A DNA stretch of 38,215 nucleotides from Bdellovibrionales bacterium (GTDB lineage Bacteria > Bdellovibrionota > FAC87 > UBA2466 > JACKAF01), in contig JAGQZV010000010.1 in assembly GCA_020435295.1 (NCBI GenBank), positions 1-38,215 of the forward strand. Direction: 5' to 3'. The notes under the pieces are model-generated. The model was given only the letters and a program-made list of their open reading frames with translations, made no database searches and had not been told where the DNA came from. Numbering within the stretch: position 1 is the first letter of the stretch; each line of letters opens with the position of its first letter. The translations under genes were made by a program, and so were the position numbers. Below, piece by piece: positions 7,873-15,561 of the stretch.

Positions 7873-9052
7873 CTTCCGGATTTTCCTGTATCGGTGCTTC
7901 CCCACTAGCCAGTCGCTCGCGGACTGTATCTTCCAGCTGCTTGGCTAACGCCGAAAGACTTACGTCGTGTCCGGCGTTCGTAAGAATAGCAAAGCCCAAG
8001 CCCTCTTCAGGATATAGATTCAAGCGAGATCTCGCTTTCTCTTGGGAGCCGTTGTGCGAGACTTTCTTGTGCCCATCTACTGTAGTGTAGACATTCCAAC
8101 CAACGCCGTAACTAATGCGGTTTCCGTTGTTAAGTTTCGTTCTCGTCCACAGTTCAGTTTTTTCAGCCGGTGTGAGCAAGTCCTCTCCCATGACCGCTAC
8201 GGCGTAGCGGCTGAGATCTTCTATGGTTGAAATGAATCCTCCGGCAGCGAGTTTCCAGGAAACGTCGTTGTCGGCGTCTAGGACAAAATTGGTACCGACT
8301 GCAATGTAGCCCTCTGCGCGGTGGGGTGCCATGTCCCACAGGGTATCAGGACGTAGCGTAGTGAGCTTGGCGGGGCTCGCGATCCAGTGTTGCGTGAGGT
8401 TCGCAAAGCTTTCGCCAAGTATTTTTTCCAAGACTACCCCCGCCAGATTAAAGCTGGGGCTTGAGTAGCGGTAGGAATCTCCCGGAAAAGAAACCAACGG
8501 GTTCCCAACCCAATACTTGAGCGCCCATTCCATTCCGGTGTTGGCAAGTGGGTTGTTGGTAAGTTGATAGGGCGGTGTGGGGGAACTCTTGCCGTTGGAA
8601 TAGTGTTGCATTCCGCCGGTATGGCTGAGCAGCTGGCGGAGCGTAACATGGGTGGAAGGGGGCAAAACCACTGGGTTCCCGTGGTCCATGTATGTTGAAG
8701 GCAGGATGTAATCTGGGTAATAGGTGCGAATATCAGCATCTAGATCGAGATAGCCCCTTTGGTGTGCTTTTACGGCGAGGATACCCACGAGTGTTTTGGA
8801 GATTGAGGCCCACCTGAATCTGGTTAGGTTCGGATCAACGTCCCGTCGCAAAGCGATGTGTTCTTTCCCATAGCCTTTAAGGTAGGCAATTTTATTGCCG
8901 TGTAGAATGCCTAGTCCCAGCCCGGGAATTTTGCTGACGTTCATGTGGGCGGTTACGATTTGATCGATCTGGACATCTTGGGCGTACAGCTGCGGAGTCA
9001 GTACGAGGAGTGCAACGAGAAGAAACTTGATTTGATTTTGGCTTCGCCCCAT
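7829..9052 (-). CDS. secreted serine hydrolase of the beta-lactamase/PBP (class C, EstB-like) family
   Basis: 407 residues from the ATG at 9052. This start is preferred over the ATG at 9079 because a good promoter (-10 at 9078-9083) overlaps the upstream ATG and because the shorter form begins with a clean signal peptide (hydrophobic run ending LYAQD). Active-site motifs of the serine beta-lactamase fold: SISK (SxxK, nucleophile and Lys), a YSS in place of the usual YSN, and HNG (HxG) near the C terminus. Family members are carboxypeptidases, esterases and beta-lactamase relatives acting in the periplasm or outside the cell; the substrate cannot be read from sequence. Its 3' end overlaps htrA by 44 bases in convergent orientation. 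Confidence 0.9.
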   Translation of the reverse strand: MGRSQNQIKFLLVALLVLTPQLYAQDVQIDQIVTAHMNVSKIPGLGLGILHGNKIAYLKGYGKEHIALRRDVDPNLTRFRWASISKTLVGILAVKAHQRGYLDLDADIRTYYPDYILPSTYMDHGNPVVLPPSTHVTLRQLLSHTGGMQHYSNGKSSPTPPYQLTNNPLANTGMEWALKYWVGNPLVSFPGDSYRYSSPSFNLAGVVLEKILGESFANLTQHWIASPAKLTTLRPDTLWDMAPHRAEGYIAVGTNFVLDADNDVSWKLAAGGFISTIEDLSRYAVAVMGEDLLTPAEKTELWTRTKLNNGNRISYGVGWNVYTTVDGHKKVSHNGSQEKARSRLNLYPEEGLGFAILTNAGHDVSLSALAKQLEDTVRERLASGEAPIQENPEAISSRDVVGSQLRG

Positions 9053-9077
9053 GCGCCGATCCGTGGAAGTTAGGACC

Positions 9078-9105
9078 ATAGTATGCCCAACCAGTGCAAT
9101 TGCAA
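9078..9105 (-). promoter_or_regulatory. promoter of the serine hydrolase gene
   Basis: On the minus strand TTGCAA (9100-9105), 16-base spacer, TACTAT (9078-9083). The expected start near 9071 gives a leader of about 18 bases to the ATG at 9052, which helps fix that start. Confidence 0.6.
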
Positions 9106-9229
9106 GATGGGATCCATAGTCCCGCGCACACGGAGCGGCGTGTTAAGTGTGTTTTTTACCGGCTGCTGGTGTCAAAAAGAAGTATTGAGTGTTAAATGTC
9201 GCTTAGAAAGGCATGATGGGTATGTGAAA

Positions 9230-9583
9230 ATGGAACAGAAAAAATACAACCGAATCGCAGCGAGTCTCTTAAAAAAAGACGACAACGTGGGCGCCGGAAA
9301 GATGTTTGGTAAAGAGTGTTTGAAATTTAAAGGTAAAGCCTTTGCTGCATTTCACCAGAAAAAGATGGTCTTTAAAATTGCTGGCAAGGCTCACGAAACG
9401 GCGATGGGGCTCAAAGGTTCAAAGCTTTGGGATCCATCAGGCAAGAAAAGACCCATGAAAGAATGGGTGCAAGTACCAGTCGCACATGAAAAGGATTGGC
9501 CCAAATTAGCAGGCCTGGCCTTGGAGTACGTTAAGAACAGCCGTACGGTTCCGGAGACGCCTCGTGAAAGCAAGAAACTGTGA
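9230..9583 (+). CDS. small TfoX-N/YjbR-like domain protein
   Basis: 117 residues. The pattern VGAGKMFGKECLKFKGKAFAAFHQKKMVFKI, then AGKAHE..., then LWDPSGKKRPMKEWVQVP, resembles the TfoX N-terminal domain/MmcQ-YjbR fold, a small cytoplasmic alpha-beta domain; in TfoX it is tied to competence regulation, but stand-alone copies have no settled function. The open frame runs upstream to 9083, but that part is low-quality coding sequence overlapping the divergent promoter. ATG 9230 is chosen; GTG 9224 is an alternative with AAAGG further upstream. The C terminus is basic and polar. Good confidence that it is a gene, moderate for the family. Confidence 0.75.
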   Translation: MEQKKYNRIAASLLKKDDNVGAGKMFGKECLKFKGKAFAAFHQKKMVFKIAGKAHETAMGLKGSKLWDPSGKKRPMKEWVQVPVAHEKDWPKLAGLALEYVKNSRTVPETPRESKKL

Positions 9584-9632
9584 ATGTTGTTACCTATTGG
9601 AAATCGCGACAAAAAAAGTAACGCTGAACGTA

Positions 9633-9661
9633 TTGTTGCGGTAGATTCGGATTGCTACAAT
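9633..9661 (+). promoter_or_regulatory. promoter with near-leaderless start of the downstream glycosyltransferase
   Basis: TTGTTG (9633-9638), 17-base spacer, TACAAT (9656-9661). The ATG at 9671 begins nine bases after the -10, so the transcript would have almost no leader, and no Shine-Dalgarno is present. Confidence 0.5.
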
Positions 9662-9670
9662 CTTGGGTAC

Positions 9671-10510
9671 ATGAATTTAAAGCGCACACTCACGTTCTGT
9701 ATCCATACACGGAATCGTTTTTGGCAGCTTTCGAAGACTCTTCCGAAAAATTTGGGCGACAACCACCGGGATCGGCAGCAAGTAAATTTTGTACTGGTGG
9801 ATTTTGAAAGTAGCGACCAGACGGTGACGTGGGTCACGCAAAGTTTTCCAGAATACCTAGCGAGCGGTTTTCTGAGTCTCTTCCGCGCCCCAGCCCTTGA
9901 GCCATATCAAAGATCTCTTGCCAAGAACACGTCGCTTTCGCAAGGGACGGGTGACATCTTAACCAACTTGGATAGCGACAATTTCACAGGGCCGCGCGGA
10001 GGCCTCCACGTGCTAAATGTGTTTCGTTCTCATACCGGCCCTATCGTGTATCACCAATGTTCAAGGGCAGGAAATGGATCTACTGGCAGGATTTCCACGC
10101 TACGTGAACACTTCTATGGAGTGGGGGGATATGACGAGCGATTTCAGCCCTATGGGTACGAGGACCACGATTTTATTCGTAGGGTAGTAGCAAAATATGG
10201 TGCACTCGTTGTCCCACAGAAAATTTCTCGCACGCGTCGTATTTGGAATGCGGTGCGATGGAAGGGCATCTTTGCCAACCGCTTCAATAGGGCCGTGCCA
10301 AACGAACGACCAGCGAACGACGATGATCTTGCGCCAGACTGGGAAGAAATGAACGCCGCTAATCATTTGCTTTCTATTCAAAACCTCCGTGCGGGAAAAC
10401 TTGTTGCAAACTCCGGTAACGTGGGGGCACCGAAGGTCTGGAAGTATACAGATGGCGAATTTGTTGAGCAGGTGCACGTAACCGAGCGAACCCCGGCTGT
10501 TGTCGGCTAA
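9671..10510 (+). CDS. GT-A fold glycosyltransferase, galactosyltransferase-like
   Basis: 279 residues from the ATG at 9671; the open frame starts at 9584, but residues before MNLKRTLTFCIHTRNR look non-coding and a promoter lies in front of 9671. It begins like a family 2-type nucleotide-sugar transferase (TFCIHTRNRFWQL), has a DxD metal-binding motif at 101-103 (LTNLDSDNF), and then GVGGYDERFQPYGYEDHDF (150-168), which matches the acceptor-side block of GT7/GT27 C-terminal domains (GGxDExFxxxGxEDxDF). It has no membrane helix, so it is probably a cytoplasmic enzyme adding a sugar to a surface polysaccharide or glycoprotein; donor and acceptor are unknown. It converges on a second small glycosyltransferase with one base between the stop codons. 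Confidence 0.8.
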   Translation: MNLKRTLTFCIHTRNRFWQLSKTLPKNLGDNHRDRQQVNFVLVDFESSDQTVTWVTQSFPEYLASGFLSLFRAPALEPYQRSLAKNTSLSQGTGDILTNLDSDNFTGPRGGLHVLNVFRSHTGPIVYHQCSRAGNGSTGRISTLREHFYGVGGYDERFQPYGYEDHDFIRRVVAKYGALVVPQKISRTRRIWNAVRWKGIFANRFNRAVPNERPANDDDLAPDWEEMNAANHLLSIQNLRAGKLVANSGNVGAPKVWKYTDGEFVEQVHVTERTPAVVG

Positions 10511-10511
10511 G

Positions 10512-11216
10512 CTATTTGTGGGGATGAGTCACCGCCGGCCAGAAGTGTCTCACCAATAACTGGTAGTTGGATAACAAATCTCGAAAAGAATACCATCGGC
10601 GTTCCTTCCAATAGGAAGCCACCTCAGGGTGATCCACAATGCGAATGTTTAGTTCGCGGCAAACCCATCCGATGGTCCAATCGTGACTAGTTAGTCCGCT
10701 TTTGGCCCGCAGTTCCTGCTTCGTTCCAGGATCCGCCCACGCAAGTATTGGTGGCTTAAGTCTGGGATCTAGGAAGAGTCGCGAAGCGTGCATCATGGAC
10801 GCGGCAGCGTGGTTGATGATGGTACACCCTCCTTGGATGGAGACGAGGTCGGGAGTACTACCCGCGAGTTGACGGGTTCCCATAACAAGAGGCTCCCGAG
10901 TTTTAGGTAGATACCAGAATCGTCTTTCAACGCGAGTGTCAGCATCTATTTTGATCAAAAAGTCCGAGGGCTGCGCAAGATAGTGATCGAGTAGGCGGTG
11001 AACGACTTCGCCTCCCCTTTCTACTCCGAAGAGGCGCTCCCCATAATAACACTCACCCCCGAACTGGTTTGCGATTTGTTCGATTTCTGGGTTGGGATCT
11101 CCGTCCGAAATAAGGAAAAGGCGCGATTTGGGATAGTGTCGACGAAGCGCGGTGAGACAAGTAGGCAGCTGCTGTTGGTCCTTATAAACCTGAATGTGCC
11201 AAGTGATATTAGTCAC
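10512..11216 (-). CDS. small GT-A glycosyltransferase-like protein
   Basis: 234 residues. N terminus WHIQVYKDQQQLPTCLTALRRHYP and LFLISDGD resemble the nucleotide-binding half of family 2 transferases, and IKIDADTRV (DxD at 91-93) the metal and donor site; a region with SIQGGCTIINHAAA and a TSHDWTIGWVCRELNI segment follow. It is shorter than typical GT2 enzymes and lacks membrane helices. The start codon is GTG at 11216, overlapping the TGA of the upstream secreted-protein gene by four bases, so the two are translationally coupled. Family call is moderately sure; specificity unknown. Confidence 0.7.
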   Translation of the reverse strand: MTNITWHIQVYKDQQQLPTCLTALRRHYPKSRLFLISDGDPNPEIEQIANQFGGECYYGERLFGVERGGEVVHRLLDHYLAQPSDFLIKIDADTRVERRFWYLPKTREPLVMGTRQLAGSTPDLVSIQGGCTIINHAAASMMHASRLFLDPRLKPPILAWADPGTKQELRAKSGLTSHDWTIGWVCRELNIRIVDHPEVASYWKERRWYSFRDLLSNYQLLVRHFWPAVTHPHK

Positions 11217-11572
11217 GGGAACAGAAGTTCTAGCTTTTCTTTTCCGCTACTTTCCATTCGGAAACACACATTCAAACCGTGTTGGTTCTTAGAAAAAGTT
11301 TCGAAGGCCTCTTGAGCAAATCCTCTATTGGAGATTAAGGCGAGCTCTTTTGTTACGTTGACTTGCGCCGACACTTTTCCGTGCACATACAGGGTGTACG
11401 AATATTCGAGGGTGGAGTCGGAGAGGGTGTAGTCTGTTAATTCACTAAAATAGCCGCGAAACTGCTGACTACCGTAAGCCGTTTCGAGATTTCCTAGGCA
11501 TGAGTTCAGGTCGAAACCCCAAGAGAGAGTGGAGCAAAATAGAAGTAGGACGGCTAAATGGATTCGGTGCAC
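11213..11572 (-). CDS. small secreted protein of unknown function
   Basis: 119 residues starting with a signal peptide (hydrophobic 6-15, cleavage after SWG). The mature part is about 100 residues with two Cys (in LNSCLGNLE and LNVCFRMES), which could form one disulfide linking its ends. Not recognised. The start is GTG at 11572 with a strong GGGGGA ribosome site six bases upstream; an in-frame TGA just before it excludes a longer form. It overlaps the glycosyltransferase gene downstream by four bases, so the two are probably made together. Confidence 0.7.
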   Translation of the reverse strand: MHRIHLAVLLLFCSTLSWGFDLNSCLGNLETAYGSQQFRGYFSELTDYTLSDSTLEYSYTLYVHGKVSAQVNVTKELALISNRGFAQEAFETFSKNQHGLNVCFRMESSGKEKLELLFP

Positions 11573-11783
11573 GTATCATCCCCCAGTTAAGTGGAGAAGC
11601 TAACGTAAAGGCGGAGAGGCCGTCACGCCGACCTGCATCGGAGACGGAGGGATCTGCAGACCACATCTCGTCGCAAAACGATTTAACTAGGTCTTCGAGT
11701 GCAAGCTGGGCCGGAGTCCGCTAAACTTGAAACATCAGGGTCGACGATGTGGCGATGAGGGCTTTTTTGGGAATGGGGGAAAG

Positions 11784-12575
11784 ATGCGTGCAACAAATCA
11801 ATCTGGGGTAACCCTGCTTGAACTTCTGATCGCAGGGGTCATTGCGGGAATTCTTTTTGTCGCCTACCAGTATTTCACGGGGCCAAGTTCAGTGGGCATT
11901 AGCGGCGAATCTATGCAAGTGGGTGAGGCCACCTATTCCCCAGTTGTCGGCCAAAACCAGGAGGTTCTCCGTCAATGGGCGCGGCTCGGGCGGACCGGGT
12001 CTCGCTCGCCAGCCAATATTTTGCAGCTCAAAGAAGAAATTGCGCAAGCAGTCGGCATCAAACCGGAACACGTTGTGTTGTATGTCAATTCGAACGGGAG
12101 TGCTATTGCGGCGGGCGGCCTTTTCGTTGGAGAAAAAAATATTGTCCTCAAACCCAAAGCGATCTTAACGCGGACGGGCGAGTGGATCAAAATCCCCGCG
12201 GTAGAGTATAAGAAATCGGACAGCGCTCCGCCCACCTACTTCAACAATGTCACTTTTCTGGGAGTCTGGAACCACCAGGGAACTGAAAGAGTGGTGCTGA
12301 TCCGAAGAGACGATACCGGGGGGATGTTTAAAGGGAAGAAGTTTCCGTATTCCTATGTGCATCATTTTGCTGTGGATGGAGTGGACTGGGAGTCGCAGCT
12401 GACCCTTGGGAAAACGCTGAAGGGTTGGAATACCCTCCGAGGTACCGTGCGAAGTGATGCGGGGGAATCCCTGGAGCTCGTTGCCCACGTGATGCCCGTG
12501 GAGCTGACGGAGTATGGGCGTACCCCGCCTACTTCTACGATTGGTGGTGAAAGCATGATTACCTACGCACCCTGA
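11784..12575 (+). CDS. type IV prepilin-like protein (pseudopilin)
   Basis: 263 residues from the ATG at 11784, which has a GGGGGA ribosome site directly upstream; the frame is open back to 11727 but without a site. The N terminus MRATNQSGVTLLELLIAG is a prepilin peptidase motif: cleavage after Gly8, a hydrophobic residue at +1, Glu at +5 of the mature chain, then a continuous hydrophobic helix to about residue 31. The remaining 230 residues are unlike major pilins and probably form a periplasmic head. It could be a minor pilin or a secretion pseudopilin. Its neighbours do not tell which machine it serves. The stop codon is followed at once by the tRNA-Ser repeat block. Confidence 0.75.
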   Translation: MRATNQSGVTLLELLIAGVIAGILFVAYQYFTGPSSVGISGESMQVGEATYSPVVGQNQEVLRQWARLGRTGSRSPANILQLKEEIAQAVGIKPEHVVLYVNSNGSAIAAGGLFVGEKNIVLKPKAILTRTGEWIKIPAVEYKKSDSAPPTYFNNVTFLGVWNHQGTERVVLIRRDDTGGMFKGKKFPYSYVHHFAVDGVDWESQLTLGKTLKGWNTLRGTVRSDAGESLELVAHVMPVELTEYGRTPPTSTIGGESMITYAP

Positions 12576-12576
12576 T

Positions 12577-12672
12577 GGGAGGGATTCGACAAACACCGGA
12601 GAGGGAGGGATTCGACCTCGAAGCCGTAGCGGAGAGAACGAATCACCAAACACCGGAGAGGGAGGGATTCGA
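12577..12672. repeat. repeats of the tRNA-Ser 3' end
   Basis: A 26-base sequence occurs exactly twice, at 12590-12615 and at 12647-12672. The second copy contains the last 18 bases of the tRNA gene plus 8 bases of downstream flank; the first copy is 57 bases downstream of it in the tRNA sense. A further 13-base copy (12577-12589) abuts the first copy in tandem. The spacer 12616-12646 is unrelated. This resembles the tandem tRNA-tail repeats behind tyrT in Escherichia coli, or the traces left by element integration at a tRNA 3' end. Confidence 0.85.
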
Positions 12673-12740
12673 ACCCCCGGTCCCCTTGCGGGGACAACGG
12701 TTTTCAAGACCGCCGCTTTCAACCACTCAGCCACCTCTCC
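12654..12740 (-). tRNA. tRNA-Ser (anticodon UGA)
   Basis: A complete class II tRNA on the minus strand. The acceptor arms GGAGAGG and CCTCTCC pair perfectly (12734-12740 with 12655-12661). A D arm with TGAGTGGTTGAAAG, an anticodon loop carrying TGA (12704-12706), a long variable arm (GTCCCCGCAAGGGGAC) and a T arm with GGGTTCGAATCCC follow. G at 12654 is the discriminator expected for serine. No CCA is encoded; GTG follows instead. A promoter precedes it at 12752-12780. Confidence 0.97.
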
Positions 12741-12751
12741 AAAGGGCCCCC

Positions 12752-12780
12752 AAAATAACCCTTGGCGCCCTAAACTACAA
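12752..12780 (-). promoter_or_regulatory. promoter of tRNA-Ser
   Basis: On the minus strand TTGTAG (12775-12780), 17-base spacer, TATTTT (12752-12757), followed by a G/C-rich run before the tRNA start, as in stringently controlled stable-RNA promoters. The -35 overlaps the stop codon of the upstream barrel-protein gene. Confidence 0.5.
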
Positions 12781-13440
12781 TTCGAAACGCAGTCCTGCTC
12801 GGTAGGCGTCGTGTGAGAGGTTGGGTGATCCGGCAGGGCCAATCGATCGGCTCTGCGTGTATTCCACCACGAGATACGTGGAATTTATTCCCACACTGCG
12901 ATCTAGCTTTCGACTCGCCTCGGGATCGATTTTGCTCAAACAGATTTCTAGTCCCAGGGAGAGGTCTCGACCATAGTACGCTCGTGTTCCTGGTACTTCC
13001 GCCCCGGTCTCCGAGGTTTGCCTCACCCACAAAACGCTGGCGCCCGCCTTCACATACGGTACGAGTACTTGCTGGTGAACGTACTCGGCGCGGTAACTCA
13101 AAAAGCCTTCGAGGGGGAGTACATTTAACGATGCGTAGCGGTTCCCGCTTAGTGGGACGTTGCTAAGGCCGAAAACGCCAGCTGTAGCGAACCCGATCCC
13201 GAGTTTGCCCAAGCTCTTAACTGGCAGCCACTCGAAGGCGACGTGTACGGCGTGGCCTAATTGCGAGTTAGTATCTGCGTCCGTAAACGCGTAGTTTCTA
13301 TAGTCGACTGCCGAATAGTGGATATCCAGGCCGAAATTCAGGGGCGACTCCATCATGGTCGCGGTTTCTGTGGTGAAACCCCATAGTTGTAGTGAAAAAA
13401 AAGTGCCGCAAATGCCCAAAAGAGCTTTCCATTTGTTCAT
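12775..13440 (-). CDS. outer-membrane beta-barrel-like protein
   Basis: 221 residues with a signal peptide (hydrophobic 6-20, cleavage after LWG). The mature chain alternates polar and hydrophobic residues with aromatic girdles (for example LNFGLDIHYSAVDY, HAVHVAFEWLPV, LEGFLSYRAEYV, VPYVKAGASVLWV, TYLVVEYTQS) and ends in AGLRFEL, a pattern expected of an 8-10 strand outer-membrane barrel. No named family recognised. It lies directly upstream of the tRNA-Ser gene on the same strand, and no terminator separates them, so read-through into the tRNA is possible. Confidence 0.7.
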   Translation of the reverse strand: MNKWKALLGICGTFFSLQLWGFTTETATMMESPLNFGLDIHYSAVDYRNYAFTDADTNSQLGHAVHVAFEWLPVKSLGKLGIGFATAGVFGLSNVPLSGNRYASLNVLPLEGFLSYRAEYVHQQVLVPYVKAGASVLWVRQTSETGAEVPGTRAYYGRDLSLGLEICLSKIDPEASRKLDRSVGINSTYLVVEYTQSRSIGPAGSPNLSHDAYRAGLRFEL

Positions 13441-13575
13441 GAAAATAGTCTAGCTTAGGCCCAAAAGCCTTTCATGGCGCGCCAGGGTAAAGCTTTGAGA
13501 TACCGAAAGGAAATTTGCGGTAGGGTGGGAATATGGTAAAAAGAAGCCCGTTTTAATAGGCGTGGAGACTAAACG

Positions 13576-14259
13576 ATGTCAGTTTTGTTGACCCTTTTTG
13601 GGGCGGTAGTGGGCACGGCGACCGTGCTTTTTGGATTTTATGCGCTGGTCTTGGGGGTCCTAAGTGTGCGCGCCCGCGCTGCCAGGCCGAAATTTGGGAT
13701 TGCGGCAACGGGAGATAAGGGTCAATTCGCCTTTTGGTTTAGTTGGGACCCCGCTGTCTACGCCATCGAGGCGTACCGTATGACGGTAAATGTACTTTCC
13801 CCCAGCGCCGTTCAGAAAGAAATGCGGTTTACAGTAACAATGGATCCTCCGGCAAAGGCACCGTTTTGGCAGCCTGTAATTCTGCCGCAGGGATTTAGGG
13901 AGATGTTGGCCGACGACTCCATCAAATCACGCGAGGCTTTGATTACTGTCAGCCTGCGCACTACTGACGAGCTCTGTTTACATAAAACCTTTTACGTTGG
14001 TTCGTTTAGAAAACTTTTGGCGTCCAAGCCTGGCAAAGCAGCGGGCTTGAGTAAGCTGGAACCAGCCGAACAGGATGCTCCCTCGGTCAGCTCGCTCGAC
14101 TACTCGGAACTTGTAGTGCGGAAGGACAAACTGAAAAACCTAATCGCCCAGGCCAAAGCGAAGGCCGCAGCCAAGAAGCCCGCGGAGCCCAAAAAGGAAG
14201 CTCCTAAGCCCGCGCCGGCCGCTGAGGACAAGCCGGGTGTGGCGGAAGGTAAAGTCTGA
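13576..14259 (+). CDS. membrane-anchored protein of unknown function with Ala/Lys/Pro-rich tail
   Basis: 227 residues. A single membrane helix spans about 5-29 (LTLFGAVVGTATVLFGFYAL), followed by a basic RARAARPK, suggesting the rest faces the cytoplasm. Residues 36-160 form a compact, strand-rich domain that I do not recognise; from about 190 the chain is a Lys/Ala/Pro/Glu-rich low-complexity tail. GGAG precedes the ATG by nine bases. Its stop overlaps the start of the DUF1844 gene by one base (TGATG), so the two are coupled and probably act together. Confidence 0.75.
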   Translation: MSVLLTLFGAVVGTATVLFGFYALVLGVLSVRARAARPKFGIAATGDKGQFAFWFSWDPAVYAIEAYRMTVNVLSPSAVQKEMRFTVTMDPPAKAPFWQPVILPQGFREMLADDSIKSREALITVSLRTTDELCLHKTFYVGSFRKLLASKPGKAAGLSKLEPAEQDAPSVSSLDYSELVVRKDKLKNLIAQAKAKAAAKKPAEPKKEAPKPAPAAEDKPGVAEGKV

Positions 14260-14648
14260 TGGGTACCGAAGACGAGGAAATCAAGGTTATTGATCGGCGG
14301 TTTTCGTCGAAGGATGCGAAAAACGAGACTAAAGAATCAGAAGGCGAAGGCTTTGTGATGAAAGAGTCGGGAGAGCCCGCATCTTCTAGCCATGTTAGGG
14401 AAGTTGATTTTTCTACCTTCGTATTTTCTCTAGCAACCGGTGCTTTGATTAATTTGGGGTTGTCGCCGGATCCCATTACGAAGAAAACCCAAAAGGATGT
14501 GAATCTCGCCAAACAGGACATAGACATTTTGGCGATGCTCATGGAAAAAACACGCGGAAATCTTAACAATGAAGAAGCGGAACTTCTTACTAGTTTGCTA
14601 ACCGAAGTTCGTTTGCGCTACGTCGAAGCTACTAAGTCTAAAAGCTGA
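14259..14648 (+). CDS. DUF1844 family protein
   Basis: 129 residues. The C-terminal 80 residues (VDFSTFVFSLATGALINLGLSPDP, then NLAKQDIDILAMLMEKTRGNL, then EEAELLTSLLTEVRLRYVEA) match DUF1844, a short helical family common in delta-proteobacteria and often coded near tRNA-modification or membrane genes; its function is unknown. The N-terminal 45 residues are charged and probably disordered. Translationally coupled to the upstream membrane protein; overlaps the convergent gene downstream by 11 bases. Confidence 0.85.
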   Translation: MGTEDEEIKVIDRRFSSKDAKNETKESEGEGFVMKESGEPASSSHVREVDFSTFVFSLATGALINLGLSPDPITKKTQKDVNLAKQDIDILAMLMEKTRGNLNNEEAELLTSLLTEVRLRYVEATKSKS

Positions 14649-15510
14649 GCCCGATGTCCATCAAGAAGGACGGGAGTACTGTAGGAATAGTGAGCGATGC
14701 GAGACTCTGCGGTGTTGTATAGAAGCCTTGTGCCCCGACGCCAATGCCAAAATTCAATCCCCAACTCCACCGCCATCGGTGCCCGAAGTAGAGCATTCCC
14801 GAAAATCCTACAATTGCTTCAGAGATTGAACCCTGCTGAGCTCGGAGATCGTACGCAGCCACTCCTAGTTCAACGTACCACCCAGTGAAAGGTGCTGCCG
14901 AATACCAGTTAAACGAAAGAACGCCTCCTGGGCCGATGAACTGCCCGTTTTGCGTTGGCAGAGTCATGTGAGTGACTCCCAAACCAAGTGCAAAGTGTTG
15001 AGTCAGAGCCTGTTGAAAATGAAAAAATGGGAAGACGAGATTTAGTCCTATTGTGGCAGCATTGAGTGGGTAGATGTCGTCTCGCAAGAGCTCATAGTGA
15101 TTAAGTTCAGGTTTTGCTTCTGCGACAGTCTTGATCGGGGCCTGCGGAGTTGACGCGGGCGCTCGTTGCCAATTCTTTGCGCTCACCAAGGCTCCAATCG
15201 CAATGGGGACGCGGCGAAAGCGGACGCTAACAAACGTCCCCTCCTTGCCCTCGTTTACCTGCGGGCGGGTGGGGCGCGTAGCGTGCGTGTCGATCTCCAG
15301 TTTGGCATAGCGCGCCAGAACTTCCGTAATCCTTCCGCAAGCAACAGGGTTGTCCGCTGTCCCGACGCAGGCACTTTCTCCGCGCAACCAACGTTTTGCC
15401 CCGTCGTGAGAAACGTACACCCACGCGAAGTCCGGTCCGAGCTCTATGACGCGACTAGCCATTGCTGGCACCGCACAAAAAACCGACAGAATTAAAACAA
15501 ACGAGCGCAT
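14638..15510 (-). CDS. secreted outer-membrane protein, paralogue of the next upstream gene
   Basis: 290 residues with a signal peptide (1-18, AMA-SR). An N-terminal domain of about 110 residues contains two Cys (SACVG and VACGR) and resembles a small strand-rich domain with a role in surface contact. The C-terminal part reads as a barrel and ends in a terminal Phe (SFLMDIGLSF), a typical signal for outer-membrane insertion. It aligns by eye with the neighbouring gene: GHRWRWSWGLNFGIG here and GWRWRFGSGFNFALA there, plus LPSFLMDIG and LPVAIADIG at the ends, and both have the Cys pair. The 3' end overlaps the DUF1844 gene by 11 bases. No named family recognised. Confidence 0.72.
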   Translation of the reverse strand: MRSFVLILSVFCAVPAMASRVIELGPDFAWVYVSHDGAKRWLRGESACVGTADNPVACGRITEVLARYAKLEIDTHATRPTRPQVNEGKEGTFVSVRFRRVPIAIGALVSAKNWQRAPASTPQAPIKTVAEAKPELNHYELLRDDIYPLNAATIGLNLVFPFFHFQQALTQHFALGLGVTHMTLPTQNGQFIGPGGVLSFNWYSAAPFTGWYVELGVAAYDLRAQQGSISEAIVGFSGMLYFGHRWRWSWGLNFGIGVGAQGFYTTPQSLASLTIPTVLPSFLMDIGLSF

Positions 15511-15561
15511 GCTTTCAGAGTCTCAGTTCTCTTATCGAAAGATTTGAATAAAAAGATGAGC

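Noticed and set aside
9083-9229. Longer start of the TfoX-N-like protein
   Set aside because: Overlaps the hydrolase promoter and has no recognisable domain; the domain starts after 9230.
12165-12842. 225-residue minus-strand open frame spanning the tRNA-Ser gene
   Set aside because: It reads through the complete tRNA and the repeats and has low-complexity sequence; not a gene.
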